Made by a program: the position numbers and the translations under genes. Below the pieces are notes generated by a model, which saw only the letters and a list, made by a program, of their open reading frames with translations, did not search any database and was not told where the DNA came from. Of a DNA stretch of 35,825 nt, positions 15,744-23,406 are shown one piece after another. Origin of the DNA: Pandoraea sp. Lineage in GTDB: Bacteria; Pseudomonadota; Gammaproteobacteria; Burkholderiales; Burkholderiaceae. The stretch covers positions 1-35,825 of the forward strand of contig NZ_SCSK01000039.1 of assembly GCF_004297875.1 (NCBI RefSeq). The letters run 5' to 3'. How positions within the stretch are numbered: the first letter of the stretch is position 1; every line of letters begins with the position of its first letter.

Positions 15744-17876
15744 TCATGGCGGGTTCATCACCCAGCCCACCGTCTGCAACTGCACGTCCTCCTCGATCTC
15801 CTGATAGGAGAGCACCGGCAAATCGGGCAGCAGCGGCTCGAGCAGGGTCTTCACGTAGCGGCGCGCATTGAGCGACACCATCACCGCGAGTTGACTCTTG
15901 CGCTGGGCCAGATCGGCGATGCGCTTGACCTGATCGCAGATCTCCTGCTTGATGGGCCGCTCCAGGCCGAGAATGCTGCCCTGCTTGCTGCGCAGGATGT
16001 TGGCCTCGATGCGCTCCTGCAGGCTCTGTTCGAACAGAATCACTTCCAGGCTGCGCTGCTCGCCGCAGTAGCGGTCGGTGATTAGCCGATGCAGATCGAC
16101 GCGCACCATCTCGACCAGCGCAATGGTGTCTTCCGGCTCCTTTGGCGCCCAGGCGATCAGACTCTCGAAGATCACCCGCAGATTGCGCACCGGGATGTGT
16201 TCCATCAGCAGCCGGCGCAGCACTTCGGTGATGCGCTGCAACGGCACCAGCCGCATCAGCTCGGCGACCAGCTCGGCGTGATCGCGCCGCACCAGTTGCA
16301 CCAGATGCTGCACCTCCTGAATGCCGATCAGCGCCGAGGCATGCTTGCGCACCACCTGCTCGACGTGCGTCGCAATCACCTGTTCGCAACTCCAGCCCTG
16401 GCGCTCGGTCAGCGGCGGCTGTCCGGCGGGGCTCTGAATCCACACCGGGTGCGCAAACGGTCCGAACGGCTCGCTCGGATGCTTTTCGATCACCGCCGGC
16501 AGCTCGGACTGTCCGTCCCACAGCAGCCAGCCGGGCCGCACCTGGCCGCTGGCGGCCTGCACGTCCTGCACGGTGATCTGATACACGCCCGTGGCGCCCG
16601 CGGCACCCAGCGCGCCGCTCACGCCATAGGCCAGATTGATGCGCGGGAAAAGCGGACCGATATCCGCGTCCACCTTGGATTTCGAGCTCGATAACGCAGC
16701 TTGCAGGCGCGTCAGGTTGATTTCCGACTTGAGATCGTCCGACAGGCGCACGGCCACCAGTGCCGTGACACCGGCCGCGTGTGACGCCATGCCGCCCTCG
16801 CCTTCGCCCTCGCCCGCGGCATCGGCCAGCGCGATCAGATTGAGCGAGGGCTTGTCGCCGCGACGCCGCAACAGCGAAACGCCCAGTCCGCCGAGAACCA
16901 GCGCCAGCGCGCCGAACGCCCACTTCGGAAAACCCGGCACCAGCAGAAACGACAGCAGCACCAGCGCGGCAATCACCATGGCGCGCGGATGCGCCGCCAC
17001 CTGCGCGCCGATCTGCTCGCCAAGATGCCGCTCGCGCGCATCGCGCGTGGCGACCCGGGTCGTCACGATGCCCGCGGCGATCGACACCAGCAGCGACGGA
17101 ATCTGCGAGGCCATGCCGTCGCCGACCGTGAGCACCGAATAACGGTGGATGGCACCACCCACGCTCATGTCGTGCATCAGCGTGCCGACCGCGATGCCCG
17201 CCACGATGTTGATGAAGGCGATGATGATGCCGGCAATCGCATCGCCCTTGACGAACTTCATCGCGCCGTCCATCGCGCCATGCAATTGCGACTCCTGCTC
17301 GAGCATCTCGCGACGGTGCCGCGCTTCGTCCGACGAAATCACTCCGGCGCGCAGATCGGCATCGATGCTCATCTGCTTGCCGGGCATCGCGTCAAGCGAG
17401 AATCGCGCGCCGACCTCGGCCACGCGCTCCGAGCCCTTGGCGATCACGATGAACTGCACTACGGCGATGACCAGAAACACCACCCCGCCCACCACCACGT
17501 TGCCGCCGACGATCAGGCGCCCGAAGGTATCGATGATGTGACCGGCATTCGCGTGCAACAGAATCAGCTTGCAGGAGGCGATGTTCAGCGAGAGCCGGAA
17601 CAGCGTGGTGAACAGCAGCAATGCCGGAAACGACGAAAAGCTCACCGCCGAGGGCAGATAGGTCGACACCGTCAACAGCAGGATGCTGGCCGCGAGATTG
17701 ATCGAAATCAGCGCGTCCATCATCGCGGTCGGCAGCGGCAGCACGAACAGCGCCACGACGGCGGCGACGAACAACGCCAGCACCAGATCGTAATTGCGCG
17801 ACAGCGAAATCGACAGCACCCACGGCCGCGCCGCCGCGATATCCCACCCTGAGAGCAATTTGCCAGGTCGCATCAT
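15744..17876 (-). CDS. sctV: T3SS major export apparatus protein SctV (YscV/HrcV/FlhA family)
   Basis: Nonameric export gate component with an N-terminal membrane domain of about eight helices and a large cytosolic ring domain. The FHIPEP-type signature FRLSLNIASCKLILLHANAGHIIDTFG is followed by VQFIVIAKGSERVAEVGARFSLDAMPGKQMSIDADLRAG, almost exactly the family consensus. The cytosolic half includes PVWIQ, HVEQVVRKHASALIGIQEVQHLV and LLMEHIPVRNLRVIFESLI. With the ATG at 17876 the length is 710 residues. A GTG at 17900 would add 8. Neither start has a clear ribosome site. First gene of the minus-strand operon, diverging from the LuxR gene across about 490 bases. Confidence 0.97.
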   Translation of the reverse strand: MMRPGKLLSGWDIAAARPWVLSISLSRNYDLVLALFVAAVVALFVLPLPTAMMDALISINLAASILLLTVSTYLPSAVSFSSFPALLLFTTLFRLSLNIASCKLILLHANAGHIIDTFGRLIVGGNVVVGGVVFLVIAVVQFIVIAKGSERVAEVGARFSLDAMPGKQMSIDADLRAGVISSDEARHRREMLEQESQLHGAMDGAMKFVKGDAIAGIIIAFINIVAGIAVGTLMHDMSVGGAIHRYSVLTVGDGMASQIPSLLVSIAAGIVTTRVATRDARERHLGEQIGAQVAAHPRAMVIAALVLLSFLLVPGFPKWAFGALALVLGGLGVSLLRRRGDKPSLNLIALADAAGEGEGEGGMASHAAGVTALVAVRLSDDLKSEINLTRLQAALSSSKSKVDADIGPLFPRINLAYGVSGALGAAGATGVYQITVQDVQAASGQVRPGWLLWDGQSELPAVIEKHPSEPFGPFAHPVWIQSPAGQPPLTERQGWSCEQVIATHVEQVVRKHASALIGIQEVQHLVQLVRRDHAELVAELMRLVPLQRITEVLRRLLMEHIPVRNLRVIFESLIAWAPKEPEDTIALVEMVRVDLHRLITDRYCGEQRSLEVILFEQSLQERIEANILRSKQGSILGLERPIKQEICDQVKRIADLAQRKSQLAVMVSLNARRYVKTLLEPLLPDLPVLSYQEIEEDVQLQTVGWVMNPP

Positions 17877-17900
17877 CTTGTCGTCGAACCGTTCCTTCAC

Positions 17901-18364
17901 GCCATATCGGTTGGCATCGTGCCGCCGCCGATGGCGGCGCGTACCGGCCCTGGTTGCTCGCGCGCAGCAAGCCGCGCTTTCGCCATGTACGTTTATTCGA
18001 TGCTATGAGGGAAAGTGTATGAAGGGCGGGATCGCCGCACAATCCGGAGATTCGTAGTTGGCCGCAGCTTTAGTCGCGTCGTTTTTACGAATACTACGTG
18101 TGCCTGTAGTTCATCTATCAGATGACAAACGCGTAAATTATATGTACTGCCAATTCTTGTTTTCCCGACTATTTTCGACCCTGCCGGCCGGAACGTCGGG
18201 TGGACCGATCGCTCGATTTTCGAGAGAAATTCTCCGCGCATGTGCTGCGGCGTTAAACCATCCGGGAGGTGCTGTCGCCAAGAATGACGCTGACTCAATA
18301 AATATCGATCCGGCGACGAGCGAGACCTGCTTCAACCATCATCGGAGACGAGGTTTACCTTCCT
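17901..18364. promoter_or_regulatory. Divergent regulatory region between sctV and the first LuxR gene
   Basis: This 464-base gap, noticeably richer in A and T around 18000-18170, must hold the promoters for the T3SS operon (leftward) and the LuxR gene (rightward). Three symmetric elements are visible: ATTCGTA (18050-18056) with its complement TACGAAT (18086-18092), and an imperfect 18-base dyad ACTAC...GTAGT (18093-18110) of about lux-box size. I found no -35/-10 pair convincing enough to annotate. Short open frames on both strands here look random. Confidence 0.5.
18093..18110. promoter_or_regulatory. Imperfect dyad, candidate LuxR-type operator
   Basis: ACTACGTGTGCCTGTAGT has 5-base outer arms in perfect inverted symmetry plus one matching inner pair, and its length is close to the 18-20 bases of a lux box. 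It lies 272 bases upstream of the first LuxR gene and 217 bases upstream of sctV. The sequence does not match the classical lux-box consensus well, so this is a candidate from symmetry and position only. Confidence 0.3.
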
Positions 18365-19225
18365 ATGCATAAATTCGCGCCAGGAATCCAGGGCACCCAA
18401 CACGAATATCGTGAATTCTCAATCATCGGCGACGAGCAGATCGCCGCGTGCAAGAGCACGGAGAAAATTTCCGACAGCACGATGCTCGGGCAGTTTTCCG
18501 GGGCTTCCAGCGATCTGCGCAACGCGAAAACACCTGAAGAGCGCCAGATGCTGGTGCGTACCATGCTGCGCACGCTGGGCTTTAACTGGCTGTGCTACTG
18601 CCGCTTCACGCAGATCGGCGAGATGGTCAGCGACGCGCTGTACTACGGTACGTTTTCGCCGGCCGGCTGGCCCAAGCGGTATTTCGCCGAGAAGCATCAC
18701 GAGGTCGATCCGCGCCTGTGTTTCGCCAGCCGTTACGAATGGCCATTGATCTGGGATCTGTCGATCCTCGCCAATGCCCGAGAGCACGGCCGCGACTCGT
18801 TGCGCACGCAGCGCTTTATCGAGGATGCCGAGCGTGCCGGCATACGCAGCGGTGTGACGTTCGGGCTGGTCAATCCGCGCAATCTCGACCACAGCGTGAT
18901 TCATTTCAGTTCGGCGACGCCCGGCAAGGGCTGGATCGTCGACAGCGTGGTCGGCCAGGCCTACGCGGTGGGCCTGAGCCTGCACGAGTTTTTGCTGCAT
19001 CACGTCGCCACGCCCAACCTGGCGCACGACATGAGCGGACTGTCAGAGGTGCAGCGCAACATTCTGAACTACATCACCAATGGCATGAGCGACAAGGAAA
19101 TCGCCGATCAATTGAATATGTCGATTCACAATGTCGACTACCACTTGCGGCAACTCAAGAAGCGCTATGGCGCGCAAAACCGCGTGCAGCTCGCCTACAT
19201 CACCGGACGCTTCCTCTCCAACTGA
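18365..19225 (+). CDS. LuxR-family transcriptional regulator, T3SS-adjacent copy 1
   Basis: A 286-residue regulator with an N-terminal autoinducer-binding-type domain (about residues 55-215) and a C-terminal LuxR HTH (about 224-284). In the ligand domain, Asp115-Pro116, Trp130 and Gly163 correspond to conserved quorum-sensor residues. The HTH reads LSEVQRNILNYITNGMSDKEIADQLNMS followed by HNVDYHLRQLKKRYGAQNRVQLAYI. No luxI-type synthase gene is in the window, so it may be a LuxR solo or sense something else. It sits 19 bases upstream of sctQ and diverges from sctV, so direct control of the T3SS is likely but inferred. The 40-residue N-terminal extension is unusual, and the second LuxR gene also has one. 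Confidence 0.9.
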   Translation: MHKFAPGIQGTQHEYREFSIIGDEQIAACKSTEKISDSTMLGQFSGASSDLRNAKTPEERQMLVRTMLRTLGFNWLCYCRFTQIGEMVSDALYYGTFSPAGWPKRYFAEKHHEVDPRLCFASRYEWPLIWDLSILANAREHGRDSLRTQRFIEDAERAGIRSGVTFGLVNPRNLDHSVIHFSSATPGKGWIVDSVVGQAYAVGLSLHEFLLHHVATPNLAHDMSGLSEVQRNILNYITNGMSDKEIADQLNMSIHNVDYHLRQLKKRYGAQNRVQLAYITGRFLSN

Positions 19226-19244
19226 ACGACTACAGGACCCGCCC

Positions 19245-20363
19245 GTGCGCCCGCCCGAATTCCAGAACCTCGCCGATGCCGCGGCGCTGCCTCGCCTGAG
19301 CCAGCCGGTCGCGCAAACCCTCAATCGCATTTATGCGTGGCCGGACTCGCTGGCGTGCCGGGTGCGGGACTTCCTGTTTCATTGCCGCTGGGATTATGGC
19401 GCGCGCCTGGCGCAGCCCGCTTGCACGTATCGCTTTCAGTGCGGCCCGGCCACCGGCTGGATGCTGCTCGAGGCGTGGGCCGAGCGCATGCTCATCGGCG
19501 ACGCGGCCCACCCCGACGTGCCGCAGGACCTGCGCTACGCACTGGTCTCGGACGCATTGACGCCGTGGCTCGACGCGCTGGAGAAGCTGTTGCGCCGCCC
19601 GCTCGAGCTGCTGCCGCCGGGCGACGCGCAGCCGCCGGGCTCGCCCGAGGACATCGGCTGGCTGCGCTTTCATGTCACGCGCGAGGCGGCGCCCGAACCC
19701 GCCCAGGACGGCGCCGCGAACCCGAGCGCCGAAGCGCCCGAAGACTGGCACTGCTATGGCGCCCTGCATTTCGACGACGATCGCTGGCTCTCGTTGGCCT
19801 GCGCCGAGCGCGAACCCGCGGCCAGGCCGCGCCACCGGCTCGGCGCGTTGCCGGTCGCGCTGGTCTTCCGGCTCGGCACCACCCGGCTCTCGCTGCGCGA
19901 GATGCGCGGCATCGCGCAGGGGGACATCGTCGGCATCGAACAGTGGGTATCCGCCGGCAAGGCGCTGGTGTGCAAAGCCGTGCTGCCCGGCGAAGTGGGT
20001 CTTGTCATCACGGGCAAGATCGGTGGCAAACAGATCTCGATCGAAAAAATCCAGGAGGTTTCCTTGAATGAAGAGAACAGCACCATCGCGGCCGAAGCAT
20101 CCGAGCCCGGCCAGAACACGCTCAAGTCACTCGACGCGATGGAGGTCGAAGTCAGCTTCGAGCTGGAAAAACGCACCATGACGCTGGCCGAGTTGCAGGC
20201 CTTGCGCGAAGGCCACATCGTCGAGCTCGAGCAGCCTCTCAATCAGAGCCGCGTGCACATCCTGGCCAACGGCGCGCGGGTCGGCCATGGCCACCTGATC
20301 GCCGTGGGCAACAAGCTGGGCGTGCGGGTCTCCGAATTCGCAGGCACCCATCATGCCCGGTAA
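19245..20363 (+). CDS. sctQ: T3SS cytosolic ring/sorting platform protein SctQ (YscQ/HrcQ/SpaO)
   Basis: Builds the pods of the cytosolic sorting platform. The GTG at 19245, 8 bases after an AGGA site and 19 bases after the LuxR stop, gives 372 residues; the frame itself runs back into the LuxR gene. Two SPOA (surface presentation of antigens) domains are visible: about 203-270 (ALPVALVFRLGTTRLSLREM ... GKIGGKQISIEKIQE) and about 299-365 (MEVEVSFELEKRTMTLAELQ ... GHLIAVGNKLGVRVSEF). Between them an in-frame TTG at 20064 has a perfect ribosome site, suggesting a separate C-terminal product. The end overlaps sctR by 11 bases. Confidence 0.92.
   Translation: MRPPEFQNLADAAALPRLSQPVAQTLNRIYAWPDSLACRVRDFLFHCRWDYGARLAQPACTYRFQCGPATGWMLLEAWAERMLIGDAAHPDVPQDLRYALVSDALTPWLDALEKLLRRPLELLPPGDAQPPGSPEDIGWLRFHVTREAAPEPAQDGAANPSAEAPEDWHCYGALHFDDDRWLSLACAEREPAARPRHRLGALPVALVFRLGTTRLSLREMRGIAQGDIVGIEQWVSAGKALVCKAVLPGEVGLVITGKIGGKQISIEKIQEVSLNEENSTIAAEASEPGQNTLKSLDAMEVEVSFELEKRTMTLAELQALREGHIVELEQPLNQSRVHILANGARVGHGHLIAVGNKLGVRVSEFAGTHHAR
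20053..20363 (+). CDS. Probable internal translation product SctQ-C (second SPOA domain)
   Basis: AGGAGG at 20053-20058 lies 5 bases ahead of an in-frame TTG at 20064. This is the strongest ribosome site in the region and lies exactly at the linker between the two SPOA domains. Translation from it gives a 99-residue protein (starting MNEENST) containing only the C-terminal SPOA domain. SctQ homologues in Yersinia, Salmonella and Shigella make just such a short form, which forms heterocomplexes with full-length SctQ. An out-of-frame ATG at 20068 is also near the site but opens only a short random frame. The feature begins at the ribosome site; the coding part begins at 20064. Confidence 0.65.
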
Positions 20364-21015
20364 CCTGCCGAATCCGGTCGCGCTGCTCGCGCTGATCGCC
20401 GTGCTGGGCGTGGCGCCGTTCGCGGCGCTGATGATTACCAGCTACACCAAGCTGGTGGTCGTATTCGGCCTGATTCGCGCGGCCCTGGGCATCCAGCAGG
20501 TGCCCCCCAACATCGTGCTCAACGGCATCGCCATCATTCTGTCGATATACATCATGGCGCCGGTCGGCATGGATGTCACCGATGCGTTGCGGGCGGCCAA
20601 TTTCTCGATCAGCCAGAACATGACGATCGACGATGTCACCACCGCCTTCAGCGTCGCCGAGCCGCCCATCAAAAAATTCCTCGAACAGCATACCGCGGAG
20701 CGCGAACGCAATTTCTTCCTGAAGTCGGCCACCAGCATCTGGCCAGCCGCGCGCGCGCAGACGCTGCAGGCCGACGACCTGACGGTGCTGGTGCCCAGTT
20801 TCACGCTCAGCGAATTGACCAAGGCGTTTCAGATCGGCTTCATCATCTACATCGTCTTTGTCGTGGTCGATCTGATTGTCGCCAATGTCCTGCTCGCGCT
20901 CGGCATGCAGATGATCGCCCCGACGACGATCTCGGTGCCGTTCAAGCTGTTGCTGTTCGTCGCGCTCGACGGCTGGTCCGTTCTGGTGCACGGCCTGATT
21001 CTCTCGTATCGCTAG
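20353..21015 (+). CDS. sctR: T3SS export gate protein SctR (YscR/HrcR/FliP family)
   Basis: Pentameric membrane component of the export gate. It has 220 residues, typical for the family. It carries LMITSYTKLVVVFGLIRAALGIQQVPPNIVLNGIAIILSIYIMAPVG near the N-terminus, VPSFTLSELTKAFQIGFIIYIVFVVVDLIVANVLLALGMQMI (the FliP signature region) and the C-terminal SVPFKLLLFVALDGWSVL. Four hydrophobic segments flank a periplasmic loop. It overlaps sctQ by 11 bases. It is separated from its usual partners sctS and sctT, which are in the divergent operon. Confidence 0.96.
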   Translation: MPGNLPNPVALLALIAVLGVAPFAALMITSYTKLVVVFGLIRAALGIQQVPPNIVLNGIAIILSIYIMAPVGMDVTDALRAANFSISQNMTIDDVTTAFSVAEPPIKKFLEQHTAERERNFFLKSATSIWPAARAQTLQADDLTVLVPSFTLSELTKAFQIGFIIYIVFVVVDLIVANVLLALGMQMIAPTTISVPFKLLLFVALDGWSVLVHGLILSYR

Positions 21016-21029
21016 GATGCGGGGACGCG

Positions 21030-21956
21030 ATGCGGCGATCGGACTCACGCGGACTCGGCTGGCGCGCCTCGGCCGTCATCGTTATCCTGCTGATCGGGCG
21101 CATCACGCCGGCCGCGGCGTGGGGCACGCACCCGCTGATCGTCCTGCCGGCGCATGCCGACGCGCATGCCGATCGCCCCGCCGATGCGCATGTGGTTGAC
21201 GCCTCCGTCGTCGCCTACGCCGCCCCCCGCCAGGACCCGCGCGCCGAGCCGGCCGCCGAGCGTGCCCTGCGGCGGGCAAGATTCGAGGCGCTCGCGGCAC
21301 GGTGCGCGCCGCACATCGGCCCGCTGACGCTGGCCGCGCTGGTGCGGGTCGAGTCGAATTTCAATCCGTATGCGATCGGCGTGGTCGGCGCGCATCTCAG
21401 GCGTCAACCGAGATCGCTCGCCGAGGCCGTGGCCACCGCGCGCGCGCTGGCCGCCGCGGGCTACAACTTCAGCCTCGGGCTGGGTCAGATCAATCGTCAC
21501 AATCTGGCCCGCTACGGCGAGAACTACACCACCATTTTCGACGTATGCCGCAATCTGCATGCCGGCGCGCAGATCCTGGCGTCGTGTTATGCCCGCTCGG
21601 TGGCGCGCTACCCGACCCGGCAAGCCGCGTTGCGCGCAGCGTTGTCGTGCTACTACAGTGGTAATTTCACCACAGGGTTCCAGCAGGGATATGTCACCAA
21701 GGTCGTCGACAGCGCCGCGGCCCAGGCAGGCGTCGGCGTGCCCGCGCAAGCGCCGCCAATGTGGACGATAAGCCGCCCCGCGCCGGCGCATCCCGGTTCG
21801 CCGGGGGCGATCGCGCCCATCCCGATTGCCCGGGGTTTCGCGTCGACGCCGGCCCCGGGCGCCTGCACGCACGGCGACCAGGGTCAGGTGCTGCTCATGA
21901 CATGTCGTGCCAATGCGGCGGGGCTATGCATGCGGTGTCTACATACGTCTCCGTGA
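21030..21956 (+). CDS. Lytic transglycosylase, VirB1-like, in the T3SS block
   Basis: Periplasmic muramidase expected to open peptidoglycan for assembly of the secretion apparatus. The 308-residue protein starts with a Sec signal peptide (MRRSD, hydrophobic core, cleavage near PAAA-WG, residue 30). The SLT domain covers about residues 85-235. LAALVRVESNFNPYAIGVVG holds the catalytic Glu108, LGLGQINRHNLARYG is the second motif, and ALSCYYSGNFTTGFQQGYV is the third. The last motif and the FDVCRNLHAGAQIL segment resemble VirB1 proteins of type IV systems more than IagB-type T3SS enzymes. The last 70 residues are low-complexity and contain four Cys. It follows sctR by 14 bases. Confidence 0.85.
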   Translation: MRRSDSRGLGWRASAVIVILLIGRITPAAAWGTHPLIVLPAHADAHADRPADAHVVDASVVAYAAPRQDPRAEPAAERALRRARFEALAARCAPHIGPLTLAALVRVESNFNPYAIGVVGAHLRRQPRSLAEAVATARALAAAGYNFSLGLGQINRHNLARYGENYTTIFDVCRNLHAGAQILASCYARSVARYPTRQAALRAALSCYYSGNFTTGFQQGYVTKVVDSAAAQAGVGVPAQAPPMWTISRPAPAHPGSPGAIAPIPIARGFASTPAPGACTHGDQGQVLLMTCRANAAGLCMRCLHTSP

Positions 21957-22382
21957 ATACCATTCCAGGCAATCATTTCGGCGGTCTTATTACCGCGGCG
22001 CAATAAAGAATATAAAGCCTAGAAATTTAACTGAAATATTTTTTGGTTATGATTTAAACTTGCTGCACAACGAAGCAAAGACCACTACAGCGAAGGTTGC
22101 ACGATCTGCAGCCTCACCAGAAAAACGCTTCGAGTGCCAAACCACGAATACGGGAATGCAAGAGAGCCCGCCGCCTATCGGGCGGTGATTGTCACGCAAC
22201 CGCAGGCCGGTCCGCAGACGGCGCACGGTGCGAGCCAGTCGGGTCACACAACCGCGTTTCCGTCACCCCGCCGCCGCCGCGCGGCGTCCCCGCGGAGCCG
22301 TTGCCATCCCGGCGCGTTCGATTTCCGTGCCTGTCGTCACATGAATCATTGCGACCCCGCCTGCCCTTGAAGGGGCATTATC
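21957..22382 (+). promoter_or_regulatory. AT-rich regulatory region upstream of the second LuxR gene
   Basis: A 426-base gap with no supported gene. Bases 22005-22080 are the most AT-rich stretch of the window and contain a possible sigma-70 promoter: TTTAAC at 22026-22031 and TATGAT at 22048-22053 with a 16-base spacer. The remaining 300 bases would be an unusually long leader and contain a small GC hairpin (CCGCC / GGCGG near 22176-22190). Open frames here are random in character. Confidence 0.4.
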
Positions 22383-23294
22383 ATGGCGTTGGTGCATTCT
22401 CTTCCCCGCGAATCTTCGGCGGCTCCCCTGGCTGGCGCTGCCGCGCCGCAGCCATGTGACCTCGATGCACCGGCCGGCATGCCGGAACTGGTCTTCTGCG
22501 ATGAGATCGACCTCTCGATACATCAATTCCGGCATGGTCTGAGGCATCCGCCGTTCGGCGGCCGCGCCTCGATCGCCGCCGAACTCGATTCGGCACGCAA
22601 CGCCAAGGAGCGCATTCGCGTCATTCGCAGCATGCTGCACATCATCGGCTTCACCTGCATGACCTGCGTGACGCTGCAACTGATCGACGACGAAATCGTG
22701 CGCGCCTTTTTTCTCAATTGCGGGGTATCGCCGGATTTCTTCCAGAGCTATTTTCGCGACGGCTTTCATCGGATCGACCCTCGCCTGGCCTCGGTGTCGA
22801 GCGTCGGCTTGCCCATCATCTGGGATCTCGGCACGGTGCACGACACGCTGCGACGAGGTTCCGACCCGGTGCGAGGCCGCGCCCTGAGCGCCGCGCTCGA
22901 TCGCCACGGCATGCGCAGCGGCCTGATGTTCGGCATGCCGCTGCCGCGCACCAATTTGCATACCGTCATCGGCTTCAGCGGCCCGCAGCCCAGCGGCGAC
23001 TGGATCGGCGACAGCACGATCGGCCAGGCCATGACGCTGGGCCTGGCGATTCACCAGAACACCAACGACTACGTGCGCGCGCTGGCGCAGCAAAACGGCA
23101 CCGCCATGCTCTCGGAAATGCAGCAGCGCATTCTGGCGGGGCTGGCCGCGGGCCTGAGCGACAAGGAAATCGCGCAGCGCCTGCACACGACTTCGCACAA
23201 CGTGGACTATCATCTGCGGCTGCTGCGCAAAAAGTATGCAGTGAGCAATCGCGCTCAACTGGCCTATACGGCAGGACGCCTGGGCCTGGTATAA
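22383..23294 (+). CDS. LuxR-family transcriptional regulator, T3SS-adjacent copy 2
   Basis: A 303-residue paralogue of the regulator at 18365-19225, with an AAGGGG ribosome site. A 60-residue N-terminal extension precedes the autoinducer-type domain (IDPRLASVSSVGLPIIWDLG corresponds to DPRLCFASRYEWPLIWDLS in copy 1; MRSGLMFGMPLPR to IRSGVTFGLVNPR). The C-terminal HTH (LSEMQQRILAGLAAGLSDKEIAQRL, then HNVDYHLRLLRKKYAVSNRAQLAY) is strongly similar to copy 1, including the unusual SHNVDYHL recognition-helix segment. The two probably arose by duplication and may bind similar sites. No LuxI synthase is visible nearby. The target genes could be the T3SS, the giant gene or the amino-acid enzymes. Confidence 0.88.
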   Translation: MALVHSLPRESSAAPLAGAAAPQPCDLDAPAGMPELVFCDEIDLSIHQFRHGLRHPPFGGRASIAAELDSARNAKERIRVIRSMLHIIGFTCMTCVTLQLIDDEIVRAFFLNCGVSPDFFQSYFRDGFHRIDPRLASVSSVGLPIIWDLGTVHDTLRRGSDPVRGRALSAALDRHGMRSGLMFGMPLPRTNLHTVIGFSGPQPSGDWIGDSTIGQAMTLGLAIHQNTNDYVRALAQQNGTAMLSEMQQRILAGLAAGLSDKEIAQRLHTTSHNVDYHLRLLRKKYAVSNRAQLAYTAGRLGLV

Positions 23295-23312
23295 CGCGCG
23301 CGCCGATCCGGC

Positions 23313-23328
23313 ACCCGGTCGATCGGGT
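23313..23328. terminator. Weak inverted repeat between convergent genes
   Basis: ACCCG / CGGGT with a 6-base loop in the 112-base gap between the second LuxR gene and the end of the decarboxylase gene. The stem is short and there is no T-tract. Position between two convergent stops is the only reason to consider it a terminator. Confidence 0.2.
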
Positions 23329-23406
23329 TGCCCGGCGCGATAAGAGGCGCACTGGCCGGCGTGCTGCGCCCCGACGATGCGGGCCGCCCACCTGCGCCGC
23401 CAAAGA

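Noticed and set aside
15688..16923. Long minus-strand frame of 411 codons within sctV
   Set aside because: It is a high-GC shadow of sctV in another frame, Arg/Ala/Gly-rich without any domain motif. The same applies to the long plus-strand frames opposite the T3SS genes and opposite the giant gene.
17993..18372. Overlapping frames of about 100 codons on both strands in the sctV-luxR gap
   Set aside because: No ribosome site, no recognisable motif and base composition typical of noncoding DNA.
20068..20160. ATG at 20068 as the internal start in sctQ
   Set aside because: It is out of frame with sctQ and leads to a short basic random peptide; the in-frame TTG four bases earlier has better spacing from the ribosome site.
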